A DNA stretch of 64,000 nt from Planctomycetota bacterium (GCA_020638855.1 JACKHT010000003.1:295108-359107); one strand, 5' to 3'; shown: positions 1 to 8,880, numbered from the stretch's first letter. The notes: a model not told the origin generated them from the sequence alone. A program made the numbers and translations.

Positions 1-516
1 CCAGGCGGCGGCCGCGGCGTTGGCCAAGATGCGGCGCGCGAAGGGGTTGAGCCCCAGGATGTCGCTCACCGAGAACATCATGGTGATGTCTTTGATGCCG
101 ACGAAGGGCTTGGTGTCGCCCGATGCAGCGGTCGAAAGCATCACCTTCGGGAAACCATAGGGCAGCGCCTGCAGCACTTGCGAGCAATTGGAAGTGCCCT
201 GGGTTCCGCCCAAGGCCACCACGGCGTGCACGCTGCCCTGCGCGATGCGTTCCAGGAGCACTTTCGTCGCCCCTTGGATCAAGACCGGCGAGGCCTTTTG
301 CCGCGAGGGATTCGTGCGCAGTTCCTCGATCGAACTGCCGCCTGCTTGTGCGATGGCCTCCTTGGTGATATCGGCGCGCACCTTGGGCGACTCGCCCATC
401 ACACTCAGGTCGATCAAGAGGGCTTGGCCTCCCAAAGCCTGGATCTCCTGACGCATGAAATCGGCCTCGGCCGCCTTGGTGTCCAACGTGGCGAGGATGG
501 CGATGGTCTTGGGCAT
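1..516 (-). CDS. Tm-1-like ATP-binding (UPF0261) protein, partial
   Basis: The gene starts at an ATG at 514-516 and runs off the left edge, so only the first 172 residues are visible. The start reads MPKTIAILATLDTK. A glycine-rich VALGGTQGTSNC stretch lies near residues 100-111, followed by PKVMLSTAASGDTKPFVG and DITMMFSVSDILGLN. This is the usual layout of the UPF0261/Tm-1-like ATP-binding family, named after the N-terminal half of the tomato Tm-1 resistance protein. The biochemical role is not settled in bacteria. A TIM-barrel protein of the type found as the C-terminal half of Tm-1 is encoded upstream on the same strand (2822-3682), with one lipoprotein gene between them. That supports a functional pair. 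The family call is firm; the function is unknown. Confidence 0.85.
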   Translation of the reverse strand, partial: MPKTIAILATLDTKAAEADFMRQEIQALGGQALLIDLSVMGESPKVRADITKEAIAQAGGSSIEELRTNPSRQKASPVLIQGATKVLLERIAQGSVHAVVALGGTQGTSNCSQVLQALPYGFPKVMLSTAASGDTKPFVGIKDITMMFSVSDILGLNPFARRILANAAAAAW

Positions 517-589
517 GGCGCCAGTGTAGCAACCCCGTCTAGGAGCGCTCACCCAAGCCAACCGACCCGCCACCCATCGACCCGTTCCG

Positions 590-2587
590 TTACTCGCTGG
601 TCACGCGCAGCACGACTTGCTGGGTCTCGCCCGCAGCGGGCGCAACGGCTTGTTGGTTGGGTACGGTGATCCACGACGTTCCATCGGAGGAGGTGCCCTT
701 GGCGATGAAGCCGTAGGCCAATCCGGGCAGCAATTCGTCAATCCTCCAGGGGGTTGCGTCTTGCGCGGATACGGCGGCGGCTTCTTCGCCGAGGGCGGCC
801 GGAAAGTACCTACGGCCATTTTGGATCGGAGGTCCGGACCCGTCCACCTGCTCGCCCGCTGCGGTTTCGAAGCGCACCGAGAACGCCGCTCTCGGAACCG
901 ACCACGCGACGCGAGCATCGCCGGCGGGTGCCGACCAAGACCCATCCAAAACCACGATCCGTTCGGGCTGGCTATTCGCCGCTGGTTGGCGGGCCAACAC
1001 GAAGAGCTTCTGATGGGGGGGCAGGCAGGCGGCGAAACGTCCCTCGGGATCGGTACTCAGGCACTGCACCACGACCGGAGGCTGCAAGGGCGCCCCGGAG
1101 AGCGCCACGAAGCTGACGCGCCATGGCCCCGTGGCCTCCGCATGGTCCACGACACGACCTTCGATCCGAACCCAGCCGGCCTCTGGTTCCAAGCGGACCC
1201 AAACTTCCGCACTGGCTTGCAAGTCCACTCGCCGGCGCAGCCCCAATTCGGAGGCCCACAGCGTTGGAGACCACGTAGGAAAGCCTTCGAAAGGCTCATG
1301 GATCTCGATCTCGTAGGTCCCAGGATCGAGGCCTTCGATCACGAAGTAGCCAGCGAGCGGCACGGGTTCCCTGCGCATTTGCTCCAAGCCCCCCGGCACC
1401 ACCCGGGAAACGGTGGCCTCCAAGGCACGGCCCAAGTACACCGGTGAAACGCTGACTCGGATCAAACCCTGCAAGCCAATGCGCAGTTCGCCCAGATCCA
1501 AATCCTGACCGGGGAGCAACTCGACTTCGAACGGCTGCCAGGGCAAGTATTCGTAGGTTTCACTCGAAATGCGTAGGGTCCCCGGATCCACGTTTGGGAA
1601 GTCGAATTCGGGTTGGGCCATGGCGCGGATCGAGTAGCTGCTGCCGACCTGCGCGAGCCGCACGTAGGAACCGCTGGTGGCTTCCCCCTTGGGCCCACGA
1701 ACGCTGCCGTGCACGGTTCCCTTGCGCGGAAGCACGATGCGTAGGGGGTCGGTCCCGGGCTGCACGTCCTCGATCAGTTGGTTGGCGTGTCCTTCGGCGT
1801 GAACCCAAAGGCACCAGGGTCCGCCTTGAAAACCCGCGAACGCAAAGCCTCCGTCCGGCGATCCGAAATTCGCGTGCCGCTTGGGGCCCAGGAAGTCTGC
1901 GGCCGGGCCGCTGGAAAAGGGCAGATCGGGACGCAAGGCTTCGACGTCGCTGGCCGGGTAGGCGTCGATTTGGAACGAGGGGATCGGCTCGCCGAGGTCG
2001 TCGACGACCTGCCCAAGGATCGGAAGCGCTTCCCTGGAAAGCTTGAGTTGCACCGAGCCATCCTTCCCCAGAACCACCTGCGGAAGCGCCAGAATCGAGG
2101 TACTAGCCGATACGTTGGGTAGGGCGGGTTCGAGATTGGTTTCCACCACCCACTCCCAGTCATGGTTTTCGGCGGCCTGCTCAGCGCGCGGTCCCGCTGC
2201 TTCGGGAAGTTTCATCCGAAAGCCCCCCTGGCCATCGGAATAGCTTGCAAACGATCCTATGGCTTGCCGGTGGGACTGGGGCCCCACTCCGGGCGGCTCC
2301 TGCGCCTGGTCCGGCCGCCCCAAGACCCGCAGCGTCACCAGTGCACCGCTCACGAAGGATCCATCTTCCCAGAGGACTTGCCCGCGCAACTCCGATGCTA
2401 GCCCTGACATTGGCTCCGACGTTGGACCCGACGTTGGCCCCGATGTCGGCGTGGCTCTGGGGTCGGGTTGCTCCGGAGCAGGCGGCTTGCCGCAGCCCAA
2501 CGCGAGTACCCACATCAAGCCAGCCCACGCGAACCAGCGCGGGGACCCAGGAAGGGGTGAAGGGAGTAGGTGAGTCATCGGAAGCAT
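590..2587 (-). CDS. Putative lipoprotein with carboxypeptidase-regulatory-like (beta-sandwich) repeats
   Basis: This 665-residue protein starts MLPMTHLLPSPL; the second Met at residue 4 is also possible. A hydrophobic segment ends in LALGC, a slightly off-consensus lipobox, so it is probably an exported lipoprotein. After the Cys comes a Pro/Thr/Ser linker with short TSGP/TSEP units encoded by a 12-bp tandem DNA repeat. The rest consists of repeated beta-rich modules such as LRGQVLWEDGSFVSGALVTL, VHGSVRGPKGEATSG and EGLDPGTYEIEI, typical of carboxypeptidase-regulatory/Cna-B-like domains. No catalytic motif is visible. It lies between the two halves of the Tm-1-like pair, which may be chance. 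A similar repeat architecture occurs in the sigma-factor fusion at 50372-52825. Specific function unknown. Confidence 0.75.
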   Translation of the reverse strand: MLPMTHLLPSPLPGSPRWFAWAGLMWVLALGCGKPPAPEQPDPRATPTSGPTSGPTSEPMSGLASELRGQVLWEDGSFVSGALVTLRVLGRPDQAQEPPGVGPQSHRQAIGSFASYSDGQGGFRMKLPEAAGPRAEQAAENHDWEWVVETNLEPALPNVSASTSILALPQVVLGKDGSVQLKLSREALPILGQVVDDLGEPIPSFQIDAYPASDVEALRPDLPFSSGPAADFLGPKRHANFGSPDGGFAFAGFQGGPWCLWVHAEGHANQLIEDVQPGTDPLRIVLPRKGTVHGSVRGPKGEATSGSYVRLAQVGSSYSIRAMAQPEFDFPNVDPGTLRISSETYEYLPWQPFEVELLPGQDLDLGELRIGLQGLIRVSVSPVYLGRALEATVSRVVPGGLEQMRREPVPLAGYFVIEGLDPGTYEIEIHEPFEGFPTWSPTLWASELGLRRRVDLQASAEVWVRLEPEAGWVRIEGRVVDHAEATGPWRVSFVALSGAPLQPPVVVQCLSTDPEGRFAACLPPHQKLFVLARQPAANSQPERIVVLDGSWSAPAGDARVAWSVPRAAFSVRFETAAGEQVDGSGPPIQNGRRYFPAALGEEAAAVSAQDATPWRIDELLPGLAYGFIAKGTSSDGTSWITVPNQQAVAPAAGETQQVVLRVTSE
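2401..2447. repeat. Short 12-bp-period tandem repeat inside the lipoprotein gene
   Basis: Units of the kind ttggacccgacg / ttggccccgatg recur about every 12 bases and encode the TSGP/TSEP/MSGL linker just after the lipoprotein Cys. This probably reflects slippage in a flexible linker. Confidence 0.5.
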
Positions 2588-2821
2588 CGGACCCTACCCC
2601 AAAGCACGCTCGGAGTCACTTCGCGTGCCCAGGGTCATGCGCGTGCCCAGGGTTATGCGGGAGAGGGTGGGGAAGAACGGAGGACTTCGCTTCGCGTTCA
2701 AAAAACCGGGTTCGAGGTTGCCACGTTGGGTGCTGGATGCCCAACCGAGAGGGGATGGATTTGGGCTCCGATCGAAGCGTCTCGGGAATCTCGGTGAGCG
2801 CCTCGGAGGAAGGAGCGGTAC

Positions 2822-3682
2822 CTACTTACCAAACCGCAAGGCGGCGAACTCGCTAGCCGCTTGGGTGACGGCCCGCTCGATGGGCAAGCGTTCGGTCGAG
2901 GAACCGGTCCAAAAACCATGGCCGGAGGTGTGGTTGAGCATGTACTGGGCGTCGGCGGGGTTTTCCATGGCAGCGCCGTGGGCGACCAGCAAAACCTCCG
3001 GGTGCAAGGCACGTACCTTCTGGTAGACCGCCTCCGTTTGGCGCGCGGTGTCTTCGATGGTCATGCCGTTGTCGTAGCCGCGCAGCCCGCCCTTCGTGGT
3101 TCCGGCGTGGTAGCAAAAGATATGTGGCTTGGCCTGTTCGGCGATGGCGAGCGAGTCTTCCTCGGTGAACCCGAGTCCGATCGTGACCATCCCCATTTCC
3201 TCCTTGGCAAGACGCAGCATGTCGATCTCGTTCTGCAGGGTGATGCCTGCCGAGGTCAGCACGCGGAAGATCTCGGAGTCATGGTCCACGTAGGAGATCG
3301 ACGGGCCAATGTTCGAAACCGACATCACGCCCATGGCTTTGCACTCCTCGAGCACCATGCGCATGTCCTTGAGCGGGTCGTTGGCGTTGAGGCACGCGCA
3401 CACAAACGCCTTTCCTCCCATGGCGGGCAGGATGTCTTCGCGCGTGTAATCCAAGGTCTGCCGGTTGGAGTCCAGGATCGGCCACATCATCGCCATGGTG
3501 CCCATGCCATTGGCGCGCAGCCGCGCTCCTGAAAACGTGTTCACACAGTCGACGCCGCATTGTTCCAGGAGCTTGGCGACGAGCCCGCTTCCTGCTGAAG
3601 CGATCATGAGGGGCACCCGCCGTTCCACTTTGGATCGCAAGTTGGCGAGGATTTGTTCGGTCGTCAGTCGTTGGGTGATCAT
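2822..3682 (-). CDS. Phosphoenolpyruvate hydrolase-family TIM-barrel protein (Tm-1 C-terminal-like)
   Basis: The 286-residue protein starts at ATG 3680-3682 (MITQRLTTEQILANL). A longer reading to 3823 would add 47 residues of unlikely composition. Visible motifs are MIASAGSGLVAKLLEQCGVD near residues 26-45, NTFSGARLRANGMG, and late FCYHAGTTKGGLRGYDNGMT and VAHGAAMENPADAQYML. These match the Pfam PEP_hydrolase/IGPS-like TIM-barrel family that forms the C-terminal half of plant Tm-1. In bacteria such genes commonly neighbour UPF0261, as here (1-516). The enzymatic activity is not established, and the family name rests on a historical assignment. The family call is confident. Confidence 0.85.
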   Translation of the reverse strand: MITQRLTTEQILANLRSKVERRVPLMIASAGSGLVAKLLEQCGVDCVNTFSGARLRANGMGTMAMMWPILDSNRQTLDYTREDILPAMGGKAFVCACLNANDPLKDMRMVLEECKAMGVMSVSNIGPSISYVDHDSEIFRVLTSAGITLQNEIDMLRLAKEEMGMVTIGLGFTEEDSLAIAEQAKPHIFCYHAGTTKGGLRGYDNGMTIEDTARQTEAVYQKVRALHPEVLLVAHGAAMENPADAQYMLNHTSGHGFWTGSSTERLPIERAVTQAASEFAALRFGK

Positions 3683-3927
3683 GGGTACCGTGCAGGGGAA
3701 TGCCGTAGAATAGCGACTGACGGCGCGGGTCGCAGGAAGGGCTGCCGGATGCCCCCCTAGGCCTTGCCAGGCCGCAAGCGGGTGGAACTTGCGGCCCAAC
3801 CATCGGAATCGCAAGGGCCCCACCCCGCAATGGCCCGAAAGTTTTCAAAGATCGCCGCCATCAGCGGGCATCTTGGTGACCAATGGCCGTTGCGGCCCTG
3901 CCAACCACCGCGCGTGCCCCCCTAGCC

Positions 3928-4680
3928 ATGTCTGTCAAACCGATCCTCGCCTGGACGCTTCCCCTGATCTTCGCCGGTGGGGGGTTCTACCTGTACCGTT
4001 CTTTGCCCACCCAAGAGAGCGTCGAGCCGGGCTTGGAAGCCGAGACCAACATCCAATCGAATCCCGGGGCCCGGGCGAATCTGAAACGCGAAACGTTGGT
4101 TGCCCCCGATGCCAATGCCCTAGCTGCAGACGCCGAGGCGGCGGGATCGAAGCCGCAGCCGACCACCAACCAGGGAACCAAACCCAGCGGGACCCAAACC
4201 AAGCCCGCTGCGCAGAAACCTAGCGCGCAGAATCCTGGTGCCCAGAAACCCGGCGGGCCCAACGCCCCGGCGGACACCCCGCCCAAAGCGAAGCCGGAAA
4301 AGTACGTCGAACACGCCGGCAAGCAAGAGCTGCGCGACGGCACGCTGTTCCTGTACGACGCCGAGGGGTTGGTGCTGGTGGAAATGGGACCCTTCTCCAA
4401 CGGGCAGCGCCAGGGATTCTGGGAGACCTACGCGGAGAACGGCACAGTCCTGCAACGGGGGAGCTACGTCGATGGCAAAGCCGACGGCCTGTGGGAAGGT
4501 TGGTACGAAAGCGGAGCGAAGCGCTACTCGGGCAACAAATCCGCCGGCCAGCTGGAAGGGCAGGTGGACTTCTGGACTCCTGACGGAGCGGTCGATACCA
4601 ACCAAAGCGGAATGTACACCGCAGGCAAAAAACAGACCGCCGAAGGGCCTCCGCAGGACGACCCCGAAGAGAGCCGCTAG
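3928..4680 (+). CDS. Membrane-anchored MORN-like (YwqK-type) repeat protein
   Basis: The chosen start is ATG 3928 (MSVKPILAWTLPLIF), because one N-terminal transmembrane or signal-anchor segment follows at once. An ATG at 3883 would add 15 residues. A long Pro/Ala/Lys/Gln linker (QKPSAQNPGAQKPGGPNAP) leads to a C-terminal block with MORN/YwqK-like repeats: DGTLFLYDAEG, GQRQGFWETYAENG, DGKADGLWEGWYESGA and GQLEGQVDFWTPDG. Such repeats are common in surface or antitoxin-annotated proteins, but no toxin gene is adjacent, so the antitoxin label should not be transferred. It is probably a periplasmic protein tethered to the inner membrane. Confidence 0.75.
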   Translation: MSVKPILAWTLPLIFAGGGFYLYRSLPTQESVEPGLEAETNIQSNPGARANLKRETLVAPDANALAADAEAAGSKPQPTTNQGTKPSGTQTKPAAQKPSAQNPGAQKPGGPNAPADTPPKAKPEKYVEHAGKQELRDGTLFLYDAEGLVLVEMGPFSNGQRQGFWETYAENGTVLQRGSYVDGKADGLWEGWYESGAKRYSGNKSAGQLEGQVDFWTPDGAVDTNQSGMYTAGKKQTAEGPPQDDPEESR

Positions 4681-4689
4681 CGCGCTCGC

Positions 4690-4950
4690 TCAGCCGTCCC
4701 CGAACTTGCGGATGCCACCCGACCCGTCGGGGCCGCGGTCATGCAAGGGTTTGATGGTTCCCTTGCCCTTGACCCCCGACTTGTGGGTCGAGGCCAATTC
4801 CAGCTCGCCCGCTTCGATCAGCGCTTGGATCGGGGGGTGCTCGAGTGCCTTGGGGGTGATTTGGCCCGTCTTGCCCGGGCCCAGGAAAAGGCGCTTGCCT
4901 TCGGGGAGGGAGAGGCTGAGGGGCTTGCGAGTCTTGTTCGTGATGTCCAT
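4690..4950 (-). CDS. Conserved small hypothetical protein (86 aa)
   Basis: The protein starts MDITNKTRKPLSLSLPEGK and contains LFLGPGKTGQITPKALEHPP and LIEAGELEL. It resembles small proteins seen in several environmental bacteria that read KNTTRRPL..PLPGGK..HLGPGKTG..., but no function is known to me. It is soluble, basic and has no signal peptide. The stop lies 18 bp past the start of gap sequence after the HlyIII-type gene, and the two are on the same strand. Coding is supported by a family-like sequence and an ATG start; its function is unknown. Confidence 0.6.
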   Translation of the reverse strand: MDITNKTRKPLSLSLPEGKRLFLGPGKTGQITPKALEHPPIQALIEAGELELASTHKSGVKGKGTIKPLHDRGPDGSGGIRKFGDG

Positions 4951-4968
4951 CGAATGCCTAGTTTAGCA

Positions 4969-5685
4969 CTAGGTGGGGGAGGATGGACCCTGGATTCCGG
5001 CCGGTTTCCCCCGGGTCAAGGGCCCCATGGGGTACTGCGCGTTGTCGTACAGGAAACGCCAATGCAAGCCCATGCCCACCAGCACGGCCACGTGCCAAAG
5101 TTCGTGCGGGCCGATGACCCCGGGGATCAGCGTGGGCCAACCGAAACCCATCAGAAGCGCTCCGACCGAGTACGCCACGCCCCCGCCCAAGAGCAGCCGC
5201 ATGGGCCTCGTTCCTAGCCGCTTCCACAGCACGAGTCCCGAAACGGCGGCGATCCAACCCAGCAACAAGAACACGCCGTTCCCAAGGCCCCGTGGAAGGT
5301 CGTGGTAGTAGATGCTGAACATCGTCACCCCGGTTGCCACCGCCGACCACATCAGAGCCAACGGCAGCCAGCGGGCGACTCCGCGGAAGAACAGTCCCTG
5401 AACCGGGGTATGGGTTCCGGCGATCAAGGTGAAGATCGCCGCATAGTCCAAGCGCCCCAGCACGGCCCGCCCCGTCGTGTCCGCAGCCAATAGGTGGTAG
5501 ACCCCGCTCATGGCCAGTAGAAACACCGAGCAAAACACGTAGACGGACAAGTACGCCACGCGCACTTTGCTCCCGCGAGCTTTGTGCAACAGCTTCGCTC
5601 CGAGCCCGGCAAACACCCCGGCACCGATCAAGTGCGAGAAAGTGGAGAAGGGCTCGTAGAACCCGGGGATGGGGTGGACTTGCAC
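4969..5685 (-). CDS. Hemolysin III / PAQR-family membrane protein
   Basis: Seven hydrophobic segments and the family motifs are visible: EPFSTFSHLIGAG near the start, MSGVYHLL, RLDYAAIFTLIAGTHTP in the middle, and HELWHVAVLVGMGLHW at the end. The Ser/His/Asp/His set matches the proposed metal site of HlyIII/PAQR proteins (YqfA/TrhA type). The start is uncertain. The open frame reaches a TTG at 5775, but GTG 5685 lies just before the conserved PGFYEPFS block, with AAGGAG about 12 nt upstream, and gives 238 residues, close to the family norm. The bacterial role is membrane homeostasis rather than proven haemolysis. Confidence 0.87.
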   Translation of the reverse strand: MQVHPIPGFYEPFSTFSHLIGAGVFAGLGAKLLHKARGSKVRVAYLSVYVFCSVFLLAMSGVYHLLAADTTGRAVLGRLDYAAIFTLIAGTHTPVQGLFFRGVARWLPLALMWSAVATGVTMFSIYYHDLPRGLGNGVFLLLGWIAAVSGLVLWKRLGTRPMRLLLGGGVAYSVGALLMGFGWPTLIPGVIGPHELWHVAVLVGMGLHWRFLYDNAQYPMGPLTRGKPAGIQGPSSPT

Positions 5686-5825
5686 AGGACCAGTGTACTC
5701 CTTGCGTCGCCCCAAGGCGGCATGCACAGGTCGTTCCCAAGCCACCTTGGTGGCGATTCGGTCAGGCCAAACCAACGCGTAAAGCGTGCAACAAGCGACT
5801 GCGAATCACTCGCAACCGAGCCCCT

Positions 5826-5915
5826 GCGAAGTGGGTCTATGCGAAGTGGGCAATTTCGAAGTAGGCCCCTTCGAAGTGGGCCATTGCGAAGTGGGCCATT
5901 GCGAAATCGGCCATG
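5826..5915. repeat. 15-bp tandem repeat, six units
   Basis: Six consecutive 15-bp units occur, of the form gcgaagtgggccatt with 1-4 changes each: 5826-5840, 5841-5855, 5856-5870, 5871-5885, 5886-5900 and 5901-5915. They fill most of the 373-bp gap between the HlyIII gene and the DNA glycosylase gene. On the minus strand one frame reads as AHFAM/AHFEG/AYFEI pentapeptides, but no start or body of such a gene is evident. Confidence 0.9.
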
Positions 5916-6058
5916 GCAATAGGGATAGGAAATGGAGAGTAAGCGGTGCAAGGCGGATTTCTCGGGCCTGCGAGGGTCGTTGGGAAGCGCTCTGCTTGTG
6001 CAGCGGGAGGCCTTAGGTCAGACTGCCGCCCACCCCGCTTTCCTGCGGGCCGCGCCCC

Positions 6059-6676
6059 ATGGGACTCACCAAGCGAACCCTGACGACCCACCTGAAGCGT
6101 GTGGCGGCGAATGAGCCCGCAATCGAGCGTGCGCTGCGGGCCGCGGGCTACCCCGCGCCCCGCAGCCGCGATCGTGGTTACACCACGCTGTTGCGCACCA
6201 TCGTCGGACAACAGGTAAGCGTGGCCGCGGCCTCGTCGATTTGGAACAAGCTCGAGGGTCGGCTGGGAGCAGGATGCCCAGCCCAAGCATTGCTTGCCCT
6301 GGATCCCGACGAGTTGCGCGGTCTTGGGTTGTCGCGCCAAAAGCAGGGATACGCGCGTTCGTTGGCGGAATTGGTGCTCTCGGGGGAGTTGCCGCTGGAT
6401 GCTTTGCCCAAGGACGACGAAGAGGCCATCGCGTATTTGACCAAGGTGCACGGCATCGGGCGTTGGTCGGCGGAGATCTACCTGTTGTTCGCAGAGGGGC
6501 GCCCCGATATCTGGCCCGCGGGCGACCTGGCTGTACAGCAAGGGGTTGCCAAGATCTTGGGTCTCGAGCAGAAGCCCAGCGAGCGGCAAACCCGCGCCCT
6601 AGCGGAGCCCTGGCGGCCCCACCGCAGCGCCATCGCGATCCTCACTTGGCACGTCTACAACTCGGCCACGCTGTAG
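6059..6676 (+). CDS. DNA-3-methyladenine glycosylase (AlkA/Mag-type HhH-GPD)
   Basis: This 205-residue protein removes alkylated bases in base-excision repair. It has TLLRTIVGQQVSVAAASSIW near residues 43-62 (helical core), a helix-hairpin-helix at about 128-145 (KVHGIGRWSAEIYLLFA), and RPDIWPAGDLAV, where Asp156 sits in the position of the catalytic aspartate. It lacks the N-terminal domain of E. coli AlkA and so is closer in size to yeast Mag1-like enzymes. It stands alone, with its start just downstream of a 15-bp repeat array. The family is certain; substrate range is inferred. Confidence 0.92.
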   Translation: MGLTKRTLTTHLKRVAANEPAIERALRAAGYPAPRSRDRGYTTLLRTIVGQQVSVAAASSIWNKLEGRLGAGCPAQALLALDPDELRGLGLSRQKQGYARSLAELVLSGELPLDALPKDDEEAIAYLTKVHGIGRWSAEIYLLFAEGRPDIWPAGDLAVQQGVAKILGLEQKPSERQTRALAEPWRPHRSAIAILTWHVYNSATL

Positions 6677-6752
6677 AGCTGATTGGGCGTGGGAAGCGGC
6701 TAGCGGATCGCCTAGACGAGCATCGCAGCGAGCAAAGCGCTATGCTGACCCC

Positions 6753-7079
6753 ATGGCTACCCTTTTGCTCCTCAACCATGACCACATGGGTCACGGCAAC
6801 GCCGAACTCGGCGCGCGCATCCTCAAGACTTTCCTCCAAAAGAGCGCCGCCCTGCGCGACCTGGAGGCCATCGCCATGGTCAATGGCGGGGTCGAGTTGG
6901 TCGCCCCCGGTTCGGCGGTGCTGGGCGAGCTGACTTTGCTCGAAGAAAACGGCGTCGACCTGCTGCCCTGTGGCACGTGCCTGCAGGCTTATGCCGTCGA
7001 GCCCGCCGTCGGCCGCGTTTCGTCCATGGACGAAATCCTGGCGGCCATGCAAAAGGCCTCCAAGGTCATCACGCTTTGA
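6753..7079 (+). CDS. DsrE-like protein (YedF C-terminal type)
   Basis: This 108-residue protein reads MATLLLLNHDHMGHG, then MVNGGVELV and LEENGVDLLPCGTCLQAY. The two cysteines (73 and 76) in LPCGTC match the C-terminal DsrE domain of YedF, a sulfur-relay or selenium-metabolism-associated protein. The N-terminal TusA domain normally fused in YedF is absent and is not encoded next door. No selD or selA gene is in the window. The cytosolic sulfurtransferase-like role is inferred from the family only. Confidence 0.8.
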   Translation: MATLLLLNHDHMGHGNAELGARILKTFLQKSAALRDLEAIAMVNGGVELVAPGSAVLGELTLLEENGVDLLPCGTCLQAYAVEPAVGRVSSMDEILAAMQKASKVITL

Positions 7080-7107
7080 CCTAGTGCGCGCAAACCGCGC
7101 AAACGAA

Positions 7108-8679
7108 TCACTCGCAGAACGTGATCGAAGCCACGTTCGAGAAGTTCGACAAGCCCGGCCAGTCGCGGGTCCAATACTGGAAGTTCCAGGTGTCGCCGGC
7201 GCTCCACACGGCGCCAGGAGGCAGGGCGGTGGGCCGTGGTTGGAACGCGACGGCGCCGAATGGGCCCGAGTTCAGGATGTTCGAGTGGAAGCGATAGATC
7301 GAGCCGCCCAAGCACAGGTTGCCCTGGCTGCCCGGAGGGAGCGGCGTGAACAGCTGACCGTTCCCCATCAGGAAATAGCCGAAGTTGTTGGGGGGGACCG
7401 ACGTTGCGCTGAGGTGCAGATTGGCTGCCGCGATCACCGGTGTGCCGCTGCCTTGTAAGTCGATGGGGGATCCCAACGTCGTGGGGAGTGCCGTGCAATA
7501 GCTGGGGTATTCGAACCCTGCGTTGGTGGGAACCCAACCGTTGGCTGACAGCGAGTTCACGACCCCAGGTTGGAACAGCCCAAGGTCGATCGAACCTTGG
7601 CTCGGCAAGCTGGTGCTCTCGAACGAACAGGACATCAGGGTTCCCCAACGCAGCGCGTTGGCGTCGGGGTCGGAAGCGTAGGGCTCGGTGCTCCACGTAA
7701 GATCCCCGGCGGTGTTCGCAAAGGCCCAGGGCGTGGAAGCGTAGGGCGAACCAGAGTGCTGCGGGGCCCCGCGGAATTCGACGGTGCTGGCCACGGGTTG
7801 CGGGCAGGGACTGTGGATCGTGAGCGAACCGATGGCTCGCTCGCAGGTTAGGTTCTGGACCGCATAGTCGTAGCGCCAGAGCCCGCCCCCCAGGTCGGTT
7901 GCGCGCGATCCGAGCCACAGGAAGCCGTGGTAGCCGGGACCGCCCTCATCGAGCAGCACCAAGGCTTCGAGCTGCACATCGGGATGTTCGGTTTGCCAAG
8001 CGAAGATCGCGGGCTCGCCTATGTGGGTGCTGCCGAGGTTCTGGGGGTTGCTCGGTATTGCCACTTGGACCGCCGTCCAGGATGCGTTGTTGGCCCCGTT
8101 GCCGAACGATTGGTCGTGGGCGCTGACAAACTGCGCTTCGGCCACCACGCGCAGCGAGGGATCGGTCAAGTCCGCGATGGGGGCAAAGACCCGACCCGCC
8201 AGCGGGGCGGGTTCGCAGCACGGGCCTACCGGGGTTCCACTCCAAGTGCCGGTGTTGCCGTTGATTTGCCAACGCGCCCAACCGGAGGCACCATCGTGGA
8301 TGGCCGAGGTGTCGCCGCAACCGATCCCCAGGGTGCTGCACCCCGTGGGTTGGCACGTGCCGCAACCCGTCTCGTTTACCGCGCAGACCTTGTGCAGGCC
8401 AAAGCTGGCAGCGACTTGCTCGATGTGGCCGTTGCGAACCAAGTACAGGTTTTCTACGACCACCGGACTCCAATCCAGGGGCAGGTTGCCCAGGTTGCAG
8501 GTCGTGTTCCGAAAGCTGTAAGCGGCCAGGCCCCCTGTTTGGCCGTAGTAGGTCCAACCGTTGTTCGTGGCCACCTGCGAAACCACGAGGTCGGGTGATT
8601 GCGACCAACCGAGATTGGAGAGCGGTGGACCTGCCAAGAGGGCCAGCAGGTAGGCAATGCTGCGGTGCGTGGGGCTCAT
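7108..8679 (-). CDS. Secreted cysteine-containing protein with shared C-terminal domain (CTD copy 1)
   Basis: The 523-residue protein has a signal peptide (IAYLLALLAGPPLSNLGWSQ). The middle section is rich in Cys, Trp and Asn (CAVNETGCGTCQPTGCSTLG) and matches no family I recognise. The last ~130 residues, from YCTALPTTLGS, form the domain shared by seven proteins in this window. Hallmarks are LHLSATSVPPNNFGYFLMG, GNLCLGGSIYRF, DTWNFQYWTRD and the terminal SNFSNVASITFCE. It belongs to the short W-x-RD variant of the CTD. It is convergent with the DsrE gene. Export is likely; the function of the front part is unknown. Confidence 0.8.
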   Translation of the reverse strand: MSPTHRSIAYLLALLAGPPLSNLGWSQSPDLVVSQVATNNGWTYYGQTGGLAAYSFRNTTCNLGNLPLDWSPVVVENLYLVRNGHIEQVAASFGLHKVCAVNETGCGTCQPTGCSTLGIGCGDTSAIHDGASGWARWQINGNTGTWSGTPVGPCCEPAPLAGRVFAPIADLTDPSLRVVAEAQFVSAHDQSFGNGANNASWTAVQVAIPSNPQNLGSTHIGEPAIFAWQTEHPDVQLEALVLLDEGGPGYHGFLWLGSRATDLGGGLWRYDYAVQNLTCERAIGSLTIHSPCPQPVASTVEFRGAPQHSGSPYASTPWAFANTAGDLTWSTEPYASDPDANALRWGTLMSCSFESTSLPSQGSIDLGLFQPGVVNSLSANGWVPTNAGFEYPSYCTALPTTLGSPIDLQGSGTPVIAAANLHLSATSVPPNNFGYFLMGNGQLFTPLPPGSQGNLCLGGSIYRFHSNILNSGPFGAVAFQPRPTALPPGAVWSAGDTWNFQYWTRDWPGLSNFSNVASITFCE

Positions 8680-8880
8680 GGGGACCCTGACACGCTACCA
8701 AAAGCGGCGCCGTTTGGGCCTTCTGGGCGCCCGCGTGAGCTTTCAAGAGTCTCGAAGCCGTCGCCAGCGGGGCCCCCGGCGCGGTTTGCGTAGCCCATCC
8801 CGCGCCAGCGCAGAATCGAGCCTCGACCGTTGGGCGAACCTTTCCCGTGGACCCCTTGGAACCTAGACTGCACGGCCTCC

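Noticed and set aside
5826..5915. Possible CRISPR array
   Set aside because: The repeats are 15 bp and contiguous without spacers, and no cas gene is present.
6016..6056. Weak REP-like sequence (gtcagactgccgcccacc)
   Set aside because: It shares only part of the REP core and lacks the hairpin and the flanking gatacag/gtacc ends.
5837..6589. 250-residue minus-strand frame ending in AHFAM pentapeptide repeats
   Set aside because: It is antisense to the DNA glycosylase and only its last ~25 residues look repetitive; treated as a tandem repeat, not a gene.
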